Positions 53,321 through 64,000 of a DNA stretch of 64,000 bases are shown in pieces. The stretch is taken from positions 1 to 64,000 of the forward strand of contig WGLN01000015.1 in the NCBI GenBank assembly GCA_016125555.1, read 5' to 3'. Under the pieces are notes generated by a model, which worked only from the letters and a program-made list of their open reading frames with translations, searched no databases and was not told where the DNA came from. This DNA is from Porphyrobacter sp. (GTDB taxonomy: Bacteria; Pseudomonadota; Alphaproteobacteria; Sphingomonadales; Sphingomonadaceae). Made by a program: the position numbers and the translations under genes. How positions within the stretch are numbered: the stretch's first letter is position 1; each line of letters opens with the position of its first letter.

Positions 53321-53941
53321 ATGACACGCAAAGCCTCCCTCCACTTCATCGATTCGTGCAGCCGCCAGCGTGCCGAACTGGCGCGCGTCGGATTTGCCTT
53401 GGGCCACCATTGCGAGGTCTACGGAGACCTTTCGGAGCTGTCGGTTCACCCGCCGCGCGAAGGGATCATCGTCGCCCGCGATACCGCGGAAGAGGGTGGG
53501 GTGGGGATGATCCTCGACCGGCTCGGGCGCCTCGGGATCTGGCTTCCCCTGATCGCGGTCGAAGTCCAACCGCGTCCAAACCGCATCGTCGAGGCGATCA
53601 AGGCCGGGGCCCTCGATTACCTCGCCCTGCCGCTCGATCCCGAACGGTTCACCCGCTGCCTCATGCGCATCGACAAGGAGGCCGAGCAGTTCGGCGCCGC
53701 CCGCCGCCGCATGATCGAGGCGCGCGACCGCATCTCGACACTCTCGGCGCGCGAGCGCGAGGTGCTCGACTGGCTGGCCGAAGGCAGCAGCAACAAGGCG
53801 ATCGCACGCGAACTCGACATCAGCCCGCGCACGGTCGAAATCCACCGCGCCAACATGATGAACAAGCTCGGAGCGCGGCATGCCGCCGAAGCCGTGCGGC
53901 TGCGGCTCGAAGCCAAGCTCGAACCGAAATTGCGGGCCTGA
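53321..53941 (+). CDS. LuxR-type response regulator with degenerate receiver
   Basis: This 206-residue protein has an N-terminal receiver-like domain and a C-terminal LuxR (GerE) helix-turn-helix: LSAREREVLDWLAEGSSNKA and IARELDISPRTVEIHRANMM. In the receiver the acid in HFIDSC and a possible phosphoacceptor in IIVARDTAEEGG remain. The conserved Lys near the end (normally in KP) is replaced in YLALPLDPERF. This suggests altered or no phosphorylation control. It resembles FixJ-type regulators in length. Start at 53321 is likely; GTG at 53285 is possible. Neither has a good ribosome-binding site. Targets are unknown. Confidence 0.75.
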   Translation: MTRKASLHFIDSCSRQRAELARVGFALGHHCEVYGDLSELSVHPPREGIIVARDTAEEGGVGMILDRLGRLGIWLPLIAVEVQPRPNRIVEAIKAGALDYLALPLDPERFTRCLMRIDKEAEQFGAARRRMIEARDRISTLSAREREVLDWLAEGSSNKAIARELDISPRTVEIHRANMMNKLGARHAAEAVRLRLEAKLEPKLRA

Positions 53942-54142
53942 ACGCCTTCGGGCTTGCCAGGCACCCGCACAGGCCTTGCCCGCTCACCGCGCCACGACCT
54001 CCGGCGTCGCGGGCCGACATCGGGCCGGTACCCCCGGGCGGCTCCGGCGCTGCTGTCCCACTGCGTCGGGGTCGCCGAACCTTCACCAGCAGGATGGCCG
54101 ATGCACCCGCCGGCGGCTCTGCGCAGCAATCGACCCGGCGGC

Positions 54143-54847
54143 TCAGCGGCAGAACTTCGCGCCGGTGCCTTCGAGGTGGAAGTGGTCCTCGTGGGCGGCA
54201 TTGTATTCGGGGCCGAGCACCGTGGCGAAGCGCTTGCAGGCGCTTTCGTGCACCACCCGCAGGAACCGCCGCGTCGCCGCGTCGCCCCCTTGCCAGTCGC
54301 GCTTGAGCACGATGCGCCGCCCGTCCGCCAGCACGAAGCCCGCGACGTCGATCGCTTCGGCGCGGGCATGGGCCGAACGCCGCTCGGTGCCGGCGACGTT
54401 GCGGCACGAATAGGAGCCCATCGTCTCGATCCGGGCGATCGGGCTGCCGAGTATCTGGCGCGCGGCACGGTCCACGCCGAAGCGCGCCCAGTCGCCGAAG
54501 GCCTTGGCGACGTCGCAGCGCACCGCGCCGAGATTGCTGACCCCGAAACTGGAACGGTCCCCCGCCAGCGCCGAGAGCTGCACCGTGCCGAGCTTGTTGC
54601 AGCCGGGCGCGGCATAGGTGTCGGGAAGCGGTTCGAAGCGCGCGCCGCTCGCGCCGAGTTCGGCGAGGCAGGCGCGTTCCGCGGCATCGGGGGCATAGGT
54701 CTGCGGAGCCGAGGCCATTCGCGGCGCAGGGTGCGTCGGCGCGCCGGCGCTTCCCCCGCCGCCGCCCGGCACCAGCGAACCGCAGCCGGCCAGCGCCAGC
54801 GTGGCGGTCAGCAGGATCGCGCAGCGAAGGCGTGAGAGAGCCGTCAT
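54143..54847 (-). CDS. Extensin-like C-terminal domain lipoprotein
   Basis: This 234-residue protein has a lipoprotein signal (LALAGC) and a glycine-rich linker. A bacterial extensin-like C-terminal domain follows, with CLAELGASGARFEPLPD, CDVAKAFGDWARFGVDRAA, SYSCRNVAGTERRSAHARAE, AIDVAGFVL and the end motif HEDHFHLEGTGAKFCR. The His and Asp residues in SAHARAEAIDV and DHFH recall M15-type D-Ala-D-Ala metallopeptidases, so a cell-wall peptidase role is possible. It is transcribed convergently to the LuxR gene with about 200 bases between them in which I see nothing clear. Confidence 0.8.
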   Translation of the reverse strand: MTALSRLRCAILLTATLALAGCGSLVPGGGGGSAGAPTHPAPRMASAPQTYAPDAAERACLAELGASGARFEPLPDTYAAPGCNKLGTVQLSALAGDRSSFGVSNLGAVRCDVAKAFGDWARFGVDRAARQILGSPIARIETMGSYSCRNVAGTERRSAHARAEAIDVAGFVLADGRRIVLKRDWQGGDAATRRFLRVVHESACKRFATVLGPEYNAAHEDHFHLEGTGAKFCR

Positions 54848-54941
54848 CCCGCCGGATTATTGCGCAGAAACAGGCATTGCGCGAGCCTCAAATGCGCCGC
54901 GGCGGGGCGGTGCGGCGTCCGCCGCCCGCGTGCCGGCCGGC

Positions 54942-55337
54942 TCAGGGCAGTTCGTCGGCTACCTGTTCCCACAGCTCGATCTTGACCCCGTCGGGATCGA
55001 GCAGCCAGGCGAAGCGGCCATAGCCTTCGTCCGCCTCGCCGAGGATCGTCACGCCCTTGGCCTCGAGCCCGGCGATGAAGCCGGGCAGGTCGTCGACCCT
55101 GAGGTTGATCATGAAGCCGCCCCTGCCGGGCTTGATGTATTCCGCGTCGGCGAAGTGACTGATCAGCGAATAGGGGTTGGCGCGCGGTTCTTCGCTCCAC
55201 GCGAGCTGCGGACCGAACGGACCGTCGATCCCCAGAATGTCGCGATACCAGGCGCGGGTCGCCTCGGGATCGCCGACCACGTAGAACACACCGCCGAGCC
55301 CCGTGACGCGCGGTCCTGTCATGCTGCCATTGTCCAT
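54942..55337 (-). CDS. VOC-family protein (glyoxalase/bleomycin-resistance fold)
   Basis: This 131-residue protein has a single vicinal-oxygen-chelate domain: GLGGVFYVVGDPEATRAWYR, DILGIDGPFG, GGFMINLRVDDLPGFIAGLE and AWLLDPDGVKIELWEQ with the metal-ligand glutamate near the end. Substrate and reaction cannot be told from sequence; many members are small-molecule isomerases or dioxygenases. The ATG at 55337 (MDNGSMTG) has a strong GGAGGAG box; the upstream ATG at 55364 would include it in the gene. A symporter gene follows upstream on the same strand. Confidence 0.75.
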   Translation of the reverse strand: MDNGSMTGPRVTGLGGVFYVVGDPEATRAWYRDILGIDGPFGPQLAWSEEPRANPYSLISHFADAEYIKPGRGGFMINLRVDDLPGFIAGLEAKGVTILGEADEGYGRFAWLLDPDGVKIELWEQVADELP

Positions 55338-55409
55338 CGCCTGCTCCTCCCCGCCGCGCATCATGCGCCTTGGCGCAGGCGGAGGGAAGGGACTTCGGCA
55401 GCGATCCGG

Positions 55410-56879
55410 CTACACGGCGATGCGGGTTCGCTCGGTCGCCTTGCTGACCACCACGATCGCCAGCATCGAGGCGGCGAAACCGGGCACGATCTCGTAGAGG
55501 CCGGGGCCGCCGAGGAAGGACTGGTTCCAACCCAGCCAGATCCAGCCCGCGACCACCGCCGCTCCGACCACCAGCCCGGCGACTGCGCCGGTGCCGGTCA
55601 TCCCGCGCCACATCAGCGCCAGCAGGATCAGCGGGCCGAAGGCCGCGCCAAAGCCCGCCCAGGCGTTCGACACGAGGCCGAGCACCTCGCTGTCGGGATC
55701 GCTCGCCAGCAGACAGGCGGCGATCGCCACCAGCGCCACCGCGACCCGGCTGACGTTCACCGCCTCGCGCTCCGAGGCGTTGCGGCGCAGGAACAGCCGG
55801 TAGAAATCCTCCGTGAGCGAACTCGACGAGACCAGCAGCTGCGAGGAAATCGTGCTCATGATCGCCGCCAGCAGCGCGGCGTAGAGGAAGCCGGTCACCG
55901 CCGGGTGGAACAGCAATTGCGCGAGCACGATGAAGATCGTCTCGGGGTCCTCGATGACGAGGCCGTTGCGCTCGACATAGGCGCGCCCCGCGAGACCCAG
56001 CCCGATCGAGCCGGCGAGCGCGATGCCCATCCAGCCCATCCCGTAGCCCGCCGCGCGCGGCACGTTCTTGATCTTGTCGATCGCCATGAAGCGCACGATG
56101 ATGTGCGGCTGGCCGAAATAGCCCAGCCCCCAGGTGACCGCGCTGATGAAGCCGATCGCGGTCAGGCCGTGGGTGATGTCGAGAAAGCCCGCCACCGGCA
56201 CGTCGGACAGGCTTTCGCCGGCCGAGCCGCCTGGGCCGAACATCACCACCAGCGGCATGAAGATCAGCGCCACCATCATGATCAGCCCCTGCACGAAGTC
56301 GGTGAGGCTGACCGCCAGAAACCCGCCGATCATGGTGTAGGCGAGCACGATCCCGGCGGTGATGAGAATGCCGAGCATGTAGTCGCTGAACATCGTGTTG
56401 GGCAGGATGCCGGCGAAGGCGGTCTCGAACAGCTTGCCCCCGCCGACCAGGCCTGCAGCGGTGTAGACGGTGAAGAAGGCGACGACGATCACCGCCGAGG
56501 TGACGCGCAGCATGGTCGCGCGTTCGGGGAAGCGGTTGGCGAGGAATTGCGGGATGGTGAGCGCATTGCCCATCCGCTCGGTCTGCTCGCGCAGGCGCGG
56601 GGCGACGAGGATCCAGTTGGCAAGCGCGCCGAGGAACAGCCCGATGCCGATCCACGCCTCGACGAGGCCCGCGGCGTAGAGCGCGCCGGGCAGGCCGAGC
56701 AGCAGCCAGCCCGACATGTCCGATGCCCCGGCCGAAAGCGCCGCGACGGCGGGCGGCAGGTTGCGTCCGGCGAGCAGGTAGCCTTCCGAATCGTCGGTCG
56801 ACTTGCGCCAGGCATAAAGCCCGATCGCGAGCATGAGGATGAAATAGGCGGCGAGAGAGGCGAGGGTTGCGGTGTTCAT
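55410..56879 (-). CDS. putP: Sodium/proline symporter
   Basis: This 489-residue protein has about 13 membrane helices and belongs to the sodium:solute symporter family, closest to PutP. Landmarks are SEGYLLAGRNLPPAVAALSA, ASDMSGWLLLGLPGALYAAG, AVTWGLGYFGQPHIIVRFMA and AIMSTISSQLLVSSSSLTED. ISSQLLVSSS is the sodium-binding TM8 signature of this group. It imports proline with sodium. The ATG at 56879 (MNTATLASLAAYF) starts the first helix; a start at 56897 would add six residues. No putA gene is nearby. Confidence 0.85.
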   Translation of the reverse strand: MNTATLASLAAYFILMLAIGLYAWRKSTDDSEGYLLAGRNLPPAVAALSAGASDMSGWLLLGLPGALYAAGLVEAWIGIGLFLGALANWILVAPRLREQTERMGNALTIPQFLANRFPERATMLRVTSAVIVVAFFTVYTAAGLVGGGKLFETAFAGILPNTMFSDYMLGILITAGIVLAYTMIGGFLAVSLTDFVQGLIMMVALIFMPLVVMFGPGGSAGESLSDVPVAGFLDITHGLTAIGFISAVTWGLGYFGQPHIIVRFMAIDKIKNVPRAAGYGMGWMGIALAGSIGLGLAGRAYVERNGLVIEDPETIFIVLAQLLFHPAVTGFLYAALLAAIMSTISSQLLVSSSSLTEDFYRLFLRRNASEREAVNVSRVAVALVAIAACLLASDPDSEVLGLVSNAWAGFGAAFGPLILLALMWRGMTGTGAVAGLVVGAAVVAGWIWLGWNQSFLGGPGLYEIVPGFAASMLAIVVVSKATERTRIAV

Positions 56880-57055
56880 GGCGCGGGTGCGTAACAAGCC
56901 GGGGCGTGCTTGACCACAGCCGGGCCGAAATTCGCAAGGATTGCTGCCGCTGTACGCGCTTCAGCTAAATACCTGTCCCAAGCCTTGCGCGGCGGGCAAG
57001 ATAATGTCGCGGGGCGGGGTGGGAGCCGCCGCTCCCTCCCCGCGTTCGCCGCGGC

Positions 57056-58894
<1,839 letters not shown>

Positions 58895-59286
58895 TTTTTC
58901 GGAAAATCCGTTCTGGGTGCCGGACGCGGCCGGCAGGCAGGTCAAGGGCATGGCGCACGGCCATGCGCGCGGGGTTAGGCCGGGTTCGTGGCGGGTTGGC
59001 GACAGGCCGCGACGCTACGGCATGCGCCGTGGGCGTGCTGCTTGCTGCGTTGCAACATCGCCGCGCGCCTAGCGCAAGCGCGCCGCCACGGCAAGCGCCG
59101 GGGTGCATCGGGGCGGATCGAACACTGTTGCGTCCGCGCCACACAGAGCCGATTTGCCCCGGAAAAGCGCGGGTCTTGCGCTTGTCGCGGTTTCGTCACT
59201 CGCTTATCAACTCGCGCGACGACCACGGGAGAGCACGCACAGGGGCTGCGTGCCGGGGGTCGAGGGATTTGAGGAGAGGAGCTTCC
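58895..59286. other. Intergenic region between typA and the TonB-dependent receptor
   Basis: No gene is seen in these 392 bases between divergent typA and the receptor. A possible sigma-70 promoter for the receptor is TTGTCG with TTATCA 16 bases later, around 59185-59215, but the match is moderate. A purine-rich ribosome-binding site (GAGGAGAGGAGC) lies directly before the receptor ATG at 59287. No Fur-box-like or other perfect palindrome was noticed. Confidence 0.45.
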
Positions 59287-61902
59287 ATGCGTTCGACCTT
59301 TACCGGCAATGCCGGCTCGTACCGATTCACCCTGCTCGCGGGTGCTGCCGCCTTCGCTCTGGCCGTGCCCGGCACCGCATTTGCGCAGGACCAGGATCAG
59401 GATCAGCAGCCCGATGTTGAGGCGCCGGAGAGCAGCAACGTCATCATCGTCACCGCCTCAAAGCGCGAACAGACGCTTCAGGAAACCCCGATTTCGGTCT
59501 CGGTGACCAGCGGCGAAACGCTCGAGCAGGCGCAGATCCGCGACGTGCTCGATCTCCAGACGGTCACCCCGTCGCTGCGCGTCAGCCAGCTGCAGAGCGC
59601 GTCGAGCACCACCTTCATCATTCGCGGCTTCGGCAACGGCGACAACAATTTCGGCATCGAGCCTTCGGTCGGCGTGTTCATCGACGGCGTGTTCCGTTCG
59701 CGCTCGGCCGCGGCCCTTTCCGACCTCAACATGGTCCAGCGCATCGAAGTGCTGAACGGACCGCAATCGACCCTGTTTGGCAAGAACGCCTCCGCCGGCG
59801 TGATCTCGGTCGTCACCAAGGAGCCGCAGTTCGAGTTCGGCGGCCAGGTCGAGGCGAGCTACGGCAACTACAATGCGGTGGTGCTGAAGGGCGAGATTAC
59901 CGGCCCGATCAGCGAGAACATCGCGTTCTCGCTCGACGGCAGCTACAACCGCCGCGACGGCTATGCCACGATCGTGAACCTCGACGAGGGCGTCTCGGAC
60001 CGTAACCGCTGGTCCGCTCGCGGCCAGTTGCTGATCGAGCCCACCCCGGATTTCAAGATTCGCGCGATTGCCGATTATTCGAAGATCGACGAATCCTGCT
60101 GTCAGGTTTCCACGCTGGTCGCCGGCCCGACCGCGCCGGCGGTGTTCGCCGTTGGCGGTGCGCTGGATACCGATTTCTTCAGCTACAACACCTTCCTCAA
60201 CCAGGTTCCGTTGAACAAGGTCGATAACTACGGCGGTTCGGTGCAGGCCGACTGGAACGTCGGCAGCCTGACGGTGACTTCGATCACCGCCTATCGCGAA
60301 CTCAAGAACCTGCAGGACCAGGACGTCGATTTCACCAGCGCGGACATCGTCAGCGAACTGCGGGACCAGCGCGTCAATACTTTCACCCAGGAACTGCGGA
60401 TCACGTCGGATTTCGACGGCCCGATCAACTTCCTGCTCGGCGGCTTCTACTTCGATGAGAGCATCAAGCAGGACAGCAGCCTGACGACGGGCACCGCCGC
60501 GCGCAACTTCTTTACGCTGCTGGCCCAGGCTGCTGCGGGTGATCCGACCTTCAGCTTCGCCGGGGTCGAGGCTCCGCTCGGACTTCCGATCGGGTCGATC
60601 TTCTCGGCTGGCCCGTTGACCGCCGAGCAGTTCTCGATGGACAACACTGCCAAGTCGGTGTTCGGCACGATCGATTTCGAGCCGATCGATGGGCTCGTGT
60701 TCACTGCCGGCTTCAACTACACCGACGACAAGAAGAACTTCGCGCTGAGCCAGCAGGCATTCGACGAACTGGCGAACATCAACCCCATCGATACCTTCAT
60801 CACGCTGGCGACCAGCGGTGCGGTGACGACCGCCAACCAGTTCCGCGCGCTGCCGGCCGCCAGTCAGCAGGCGCTATCGACCCTCGCCTTCACGCAGTGT
60901 TCCGCGAGCGCGCCGCCTCCGAATTGCAACCCGCTGCTCCCGCTGGTCGGCCTGTCGCCGTTCCAGTTCCAGCCGCCGTTCCTGAATCTTCCGAACGCGG
61001 TCGAACCGGGCCGGACCAACGACGACAAACTCACCTACCTGCTGCGCGCGTCGTACCAGTTCTCGAACGAGGTGAACGCCTATTTCAGCTACGCGACCGG
61101 CTTCAAGGCAAGCTCGGTCAACCTGTCGCGCGATAGCCGTCCGGTGTTTGGCGACTACATCCCGGGTCCTGCCCGCTCGAACATCCTCGCCCCGTCGTCG
61201 CCGATTTCGGACGCGGGCCTCGCGGTGCGCAACCTCGGCACCGGCTCGCGCTTCGCCGGACCGGAAAATGCCGAGGTCTACGAACTCGGCGTCAAGGCAC
61301 AGTGGCCGGGCTTCGGCTTCAACCTCGCGCTGTTCGACCAGACCATCAAGGGCTTCCAGAGCTTCCTGTTCACCGGCACCGGCTTCCAGCTGAACAATGC
61401 CGGTCAGCAGTCGGTGAAGGGCTTCGAACTCGACAGCACGATCAACCCGACCGACGGTCTGGTGTTCACCTTTGCCGCGACCTATCTCGATGCGGTTTAC
61501 GACAGCTTCACCGAAAGCCCGGTGGGCGACCTGAGCGGCCTCCGTCCGGGCGGGATCCCCGAGTGGAACCTCGCCACATCGGCGACCTACACCTACGAAT
61601 TCGGCAGCAGCGGCAACAGGCTGGTATCGCGTCTCGACTACTCGCATGAGAGCAACACGCCGATCAACAACGGCCTGCCGACCTTCGGCAGCAACCCGAT
61701 CTTCCAGCGTGAAGTGAATCTGGTGAACGCCTCGATGATGTTCCAGCTGCAGAACGGCCTGGAAATCGGGGCGTGGGCGCGCAACCTGTTCGACGACCAG
61801 TACATCATCACGGTGTTCGACGGCGTCGCGCAGGCCGGCACGGTCTCGGGCTACCCGAGCCAGCCGCGCACCTATGGCGGCATTGTGCGCTTCAAGTTCT
61901 GA
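59287..61902 (+). CDS. TonB-dependent outer-membrane receptor
   Basis: This 871-residue receptor has a signal peptide (FTLLAGAAAFALAVPGTAFA) and a Gln/Asp-rich stretch (QDQDQDQQPDVEAPE). The TonB box NVIIVTASKREQTLQETPIS, a plug domain (FIIRGFGNGDNNFGIEPSVG, IEVLNGPQSTLFGKNASAGV) and a 22-strand barrel follow, ending in RTYGGIVRFKF with the C-terminal Phe. It imports an unknown substrate across the outer membrane; sphingomonads have many such receptors, often for glycans or siderophores. No substrate genes are next to it. Start at 59287 follows GAGGAGAGGAGC. An intrinsic terminator follows. Confidence 0.92.
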   Translation: MRSTFTGNAGSYRFTLLAGAAAFALAVPGTAFAQDQDQDQQPDVEAPESSNVIIVTASKREQTLQETPISVSVTSGETLEQAQIRDVLDLQTVTPSLRVSQLQSASSTTFIIRGFGNGDNNFGIEPSVGVFIDGVFRSRSAAALSDLNMVQRIEVLNGPQSTLFGKNASAGVISVVTKEPQFEFGGQVEASYGNYNAVVLKGEITGPISENIAFSLDGSYNRRDGYATIVNLDEGVSDRNRWSARGQLLIEPTPDFKIRAIADYSKIDESCCQVSTLVAGPTAPAVFAVGGALDTDFFSYNTFLNQVPLNKVDNYGGSVQADWNVGSLTVTSITAYRELKNLQDQDVDFTSADIVSELRDQRVNTFTQELRITSDFDGPINFLLGGFYFDESIKQDSSLTTGTAARNFFTLLAQAAAGDPTFSFAGVEAPLGLPIGSIFSAGPLTAEQFSMDNTAKSVFGTIDFEPIDGLVFTAGFNYTDDKKNFALSQQAFDELANINPIDTFITLATSGAVTTANQFRALPAASQQALSTLAFTQCSASAPPPNCNPLLPLVGLSPFQFQPPFLNLPNAVEPGRTNDDKLTYLLRASYQFSNEVNAYFSYATGFKASSVNLSRDSRPVFGDYIPGPARSNILAPSSPISDAGLAVRNLGTGSRFAGPENAEVYELGVKAQWPGFGFNLALFDQTIKGFQSFLFTGTGFQLNNAGQQSVKGFELDSTINPTDGLVFTFAATYLDAVYDSFTESPVGDLSGLRPGGIPEWNLATSATYTYEFGSSGNRLVSRLDYSHESNTPINNGLPTFGSNPIFQREVNLVNASMMFQLQNGLEIGAWARNLFDDQYIITVFDGVAQAGTVSGYPSQPRTYGGIVRFKF

Positions 61903-61923
61903 GCCTGCCGTCACCGCAACACG

Positions 61924-61960
61924 AAAAGGCCCCGCGCTGCACAGTGCGGGGCCTTTTTCG
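61924..61960 (+). terminator. Intrinsic terminator after the TonB-dependent receptor
   Basis: AAAAGGCCCCGC at 61924-61935 pairs perfectly with GCGGGGCCTTTT at 61946-61957 and is followed by more T residues. It is a textbook intrinsic terminator 22 bases after the receptor stop and is the clearest one in the window. Confidence 0.92.
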
Positions 61961-62026
61961 TTTGTGCCTCACAGAACATTGTGATGAGTTGCAGGCGCTT
62001 ACCAAGCAAACAGGGGGATCAAGCAG

Positions 62027-62506
62027 ATGGAATGGATGATTATGCCGTTTCGGCGCTATGCCGATTTTTCGGGGCGCTCGCGGCGCAAGGAATACTGGAT
62101 GTTCCAGCTGTTCAACTTCCTGGTGGGCCTGGTGCTCGCAGGGCCGTTCTTCATTTCCTATTTCGGCGCAATTTCAGCGGCCTCGGGTAACCCGGAGCAG
62201 GAAGCCGCCGCGGTCGAGGCCATTGCGGCAGGCGGGTTCGGCCTGTCCTTCATCGGCCTGGCACTCTACGGCCTTTACCTGCTCGCAGCCTTCATTCCCT
62301 CGATCGCGGTCACCGTGCGCCGCTTCCACGACCGCGACATGTCGGGCTGGTGGTATCCCGGGCTGATCGTGGCGAGCCTCATCCCGCTCATCGGCTTCGT
62401 CGCCAGCATCGCCTTGATCGTGTTCATGGTCCTGCCGGGAAGCTCGGGCGCGAACCGCTTCGGCCCGGACCCGAAGGATCCTTACGCCGAGGACGTCTTC
62501 GCCTGA
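62027..62506 (+). CDS. DUF805 membrane protein
   Basis: This 159-residue protein matches DUF805: RYADFSGRSRRKEYWMFQLF, then helices and VTVRRFHDRDMSGWWYPGLI with the conserved RRxHDxxxSGWW, then LPGSSGANRFGPDP at the end. Four membrane helices are predicted. The family is of unknown function in the inner membrane. The ATG at 62027 has a GGGGGAT box; the open frame is not extended upstream because of the terminator region. The ABC permease on the other side is convergent. Confidence 0.85.
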   Translation: MEWMIMPFRRYADFSGRSRRKEYWMFQLFNFLVGLVLAGPFFISYFGAISAASGNPEQEAAAVEAIAAGGFGLSFIGLALYGLYLLAAFIPSIAVTVRRFHDRDMSGWWYPGLIVASLIPLIGFVASIALIVFMVLPGSSGANRFGPDPKDPYAEDVFA

Positions 62507-62540
62507 CCTTTGCGCCGGTGCGGTCGGCTTGCGCGGGGCC

Positions 62541-64000
62541 TTACAGCTCGCGCAGCGCCCGCGCCGGCTTCGCTCGCAGCAGCGGCAGCGAGCCCGCCAG
62601 CGCGAAGCCCAGCACCAGCGCGATGCCCAGGCCGAGCACGCCGGCCACCTCGCCCCAGTCGGGCAGCCAGTCGAATTCGAACAGCTGGGTGATCACCACC
62701 CAGGCAAGCCCGCCGCCGAGCGCGAGCGCGACCACTGCCAGCACCGCGGCAAGCAGGCCGTATTCGGCCAGTTGCAGCAGCAGGATCTGCCGCCGGCTCG
62801 CCCCGAGCACGCGCAGCATCACCGTGTCATAGGTGCGTGCCGCCCGCGCCGCAGCGATCGCGCCCATCAGCACCGCGAGCCCCGCCAGCACCGTCACCGC
62901 CGCGGCGGCGAGCGTCGCGAGGCTGACCTGTTCCAGCAGCTTGCGTGCCTCGACAAGGATGCCGCCGACCTCGATCACCGAACTCGACGGGAACTCACGG
63001 ACCAGCGCACGCAGCAGCCGCCCGCGTGCCGCGGGGTCCGCACCCTGCGGCAGGTCGATTGTCGCGGCGAGGTTGTGCGGCGCATCGCTGATCGCGTTGC
63101 GGCTGAATACCAGCACGAAGTTGAAGCCGAGGCTCTCCCAGTCGATTTCGCGCAGGTTGGCGATGCGCGCGGTGCGCTCCACCCCGAGAATGCCGATGGT
63201 CAGGTAATCGCCCACCTTCAGCCCCGTCGCCCGCGCGAAATCGGCATCGACCGACACCAGCGGCTCGCCATCGTGGAAGGGGCTCCACCAGCTCCCGGCG
63301 ACCACCCGGTTGCCCTCGGGCAGGCGGTCGGCGAAGGTCAGCCCGCGTTCGCCGCGCAGCGCCCAGGCGCCCTCCGGGATTTCCTTGAGATCGGCGACGC
63401 GGGTGAGCTTGTTCTTCGGACCATAGGCGAGCACCGCGCCGCGCATCGTCGGCACGGTGCGGATCGCCGCCTCGGGAAACTCGGCCTGGACGAGCGCGAA
63501 GAAGCGGCTCTCCTTGGCGGGCGGCACGTCGAGGACGAAGTAGTCTGGCGCACGTTCGGGGACACGGGCGCGGATGTTGCCGTCGATCGCGCTCTGCACT
63601 GCCGCCAGCAGCACGAAGGCGGCGAGCCCGAAGCCCAGCGCGGTGACCAGCGCCGCGGTCGGCGCACCGGGGCGGTGAAGATTGGCGAGTGCGCTGCGCA
63701 GCAGCGGATTGGCGGGGCGCGGCAGCCGCCGTGCGAGTGCGCGGATCGCCCAGCCAAGCCCGGCAAGCAGCAGCAGCGCGCCTCCTGCGCCCGCCAGGAA
63801 CCCGCCCGACAGCATCGGCTGTTCGGTGGTGGCCAGCGCCAGCGCGCAGATCGCGGCGAGGCCCAGCCCGGTCGCGGCGAGCGCCCGCCGGTCACGCGCC
63901 AGCGGAATGATGCCCGATCGCATCAGCGCCATCGCCGGGAAGGTGCGCGCGCGCAGCAGCGGCGCGGCGGCGAAGGCGAAGGCGACCAGCAGGCCATAAC
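62541..64000 (-). CDS. ABC transporter permease, FtsX/YbbP type, partial
   Basis: This minus-strand frame enters from the right edge and ends at 62541, giving 486 residues of the C-terminal part. It has FtsX-like permease features: a periplasmic domain (VVAGSWWSPFHDGEPLVSVD, KVGDYLTIGILGVERTARIA) and a final membrane bundle with YDTVMLRVLGASRRQILLLQ and GFALAGSLPLLRAKPARALR. It resembles the YbbP permease of the YbbA-YbbP system, which has two FtsX domains and about 800 residues. The start and the first domain lie beyond 64000. The partner ATPase should be next to it, outside the window. Confidence 0.85.
   Translation of the reverse strand, partial: YGLLVAFAFAAAPLLRARTFPAMALMRSGIIPLARDRRALAATGLGLAAICALALATTEQPMLSGGFLAGAGGALLLLAGLGWAIRALARRLPRPANPLLRSALANLHRPGAPTAALVTALGFGLAAFVLLAAVQSAIDGNIRARVPERAPDYFVLDVPPAKESRFFALVQAEFPEAAIRTVPTMRGAVLAYGPKNKLTRVADLKEIPEGAWALRGERGLTFADRLPEGNRVVAGSWWSPFHDGEPLVSVDADFARATGLKVGDYLTIGILGVERTARIANLREIDWESLGFNFVLVFSRNAISDAPHNLAATIDLPQGADPAARGRLLRALVREFPSSSVIEVGGILVEARKLLEQVSLATLAAAAVTVLAGLAVLMGAIAAARAARTYDTVMLRVLGASRRQILLLQLAEYGLLAAVLAVVALALGGGLAWVVITQLFEFDWLPDWGEVAGVLGLGIALVLGFALAGSLPLLRAKPARALREL

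Noticed and set aside
54801..56894. Nearly 700-residue open frame on the plus strand opposite putP, with another of equal length on the minus strand in a shifted frame
   Set aside because: Both cover putP and the VOC gene and show no domain; the symporter frame carries the family signatures.

Overview
The window looks like a piece of alphaproteobacterial chromosome, most probably from the order Sphingomonadales and close to the Erythrobacteraceae (Erythrobacter, Porphyrobacter, Altererythrobacter, Qipengyuania). This rests on high G+C content, dense operons with ATGA and GTGA start/stop overlaps, a large TonB-dependent receptor with a typical sphingomonad TonB box, and homologues of familiar sphingomonad genes. 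No rRNA, complete tRNA or CRISPR array was seen. The genus is an inference.

Layout: 1-2166 is a decayed accessory island: the tail of an IS3-family transposase, a Crp/Fnr regulator cut off at its 5' end, an AlpA-type regulator, a frameshifted helix-turn-helix gene, a Toprim remnant and a possible tRNA-end (att) relic at 2147-2163. Core-like genome follows: an aldehyde dehydrogenase, an NAD(P)-binding protein and a DEAD-box RNA helicase (2467-6264). 6660-13549 is a chaperone-usher fimbria locus of the spore-coat-U (Csu, sigma-fimbria) type behind a leader with four consecutive hairpins. Envelope and stress genes come next (13716-18703: PRC-barrel, EF-hand lipoprotein, DUF4157-like, DUF2254, BON-MscS).

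18713-25967 reads as a sulfide and persulfide handling block. A peroxiredoxin-ArsR operon is divergent from an ETHE1-like persulfide dioxygenase, a split YeeE/YedE transporter, a DUF442 sulfurtransferase-phosphatase-like protein and a TauE/SafE exporter. It is followed directly by a cyanide-insensitive-type cytochrome bd oxidase (cydA, cydB, a 44-residue DUF2474 protein) and a DCC-family thiol oxidoreductase. 26039-31912 holds a lactate 2-monooxygenase-like enzyme, a 51-residue unknown protein, a second aldehyde dehydrogenase and the operon gcdH-maiA-fahA. A near-perfect parS centromere site lies between fahA and the aldehyde dehydrogenase (28962-28977), so the window probably lies in the origin-proximal part of the chromosome.

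32012-47458 is mostly housekeeping: an orphan receiver, a helix-hairpin-helix protein, a VWA lipoprotein with a polyproline run and a TonB-box-like motif, a flippase, gpsA, tsaD, hemC-hemD, a mitofilin-like protein, a UbiH-type hydroxylase, a DsbD/ScsB-like reductase and uvrB. 49077-53179 is the Anbu gene set (circularly permuted ATP-grasp, alpha-E protein, transglutaminase, Anbu proteasome-like peptidase). The right end carries a LuxR-type regulator with a degenerate receiver, an extensin-like peptidase, a VOC protein, a PutP-like symporter, typA/bipA, a TonB-dependent receptor with a clear terminator, a DUF805 protein and an ABC permease that runs off the right edge.

The least explained items are the four-hairpin leader of the fimbrial operon, the cysteine-free ArsR regulator in a persulfide operon, the Anbu operon (conserved but with unknown biochemistry) and the TonB-box-like motif in a VWA lipoprotein.
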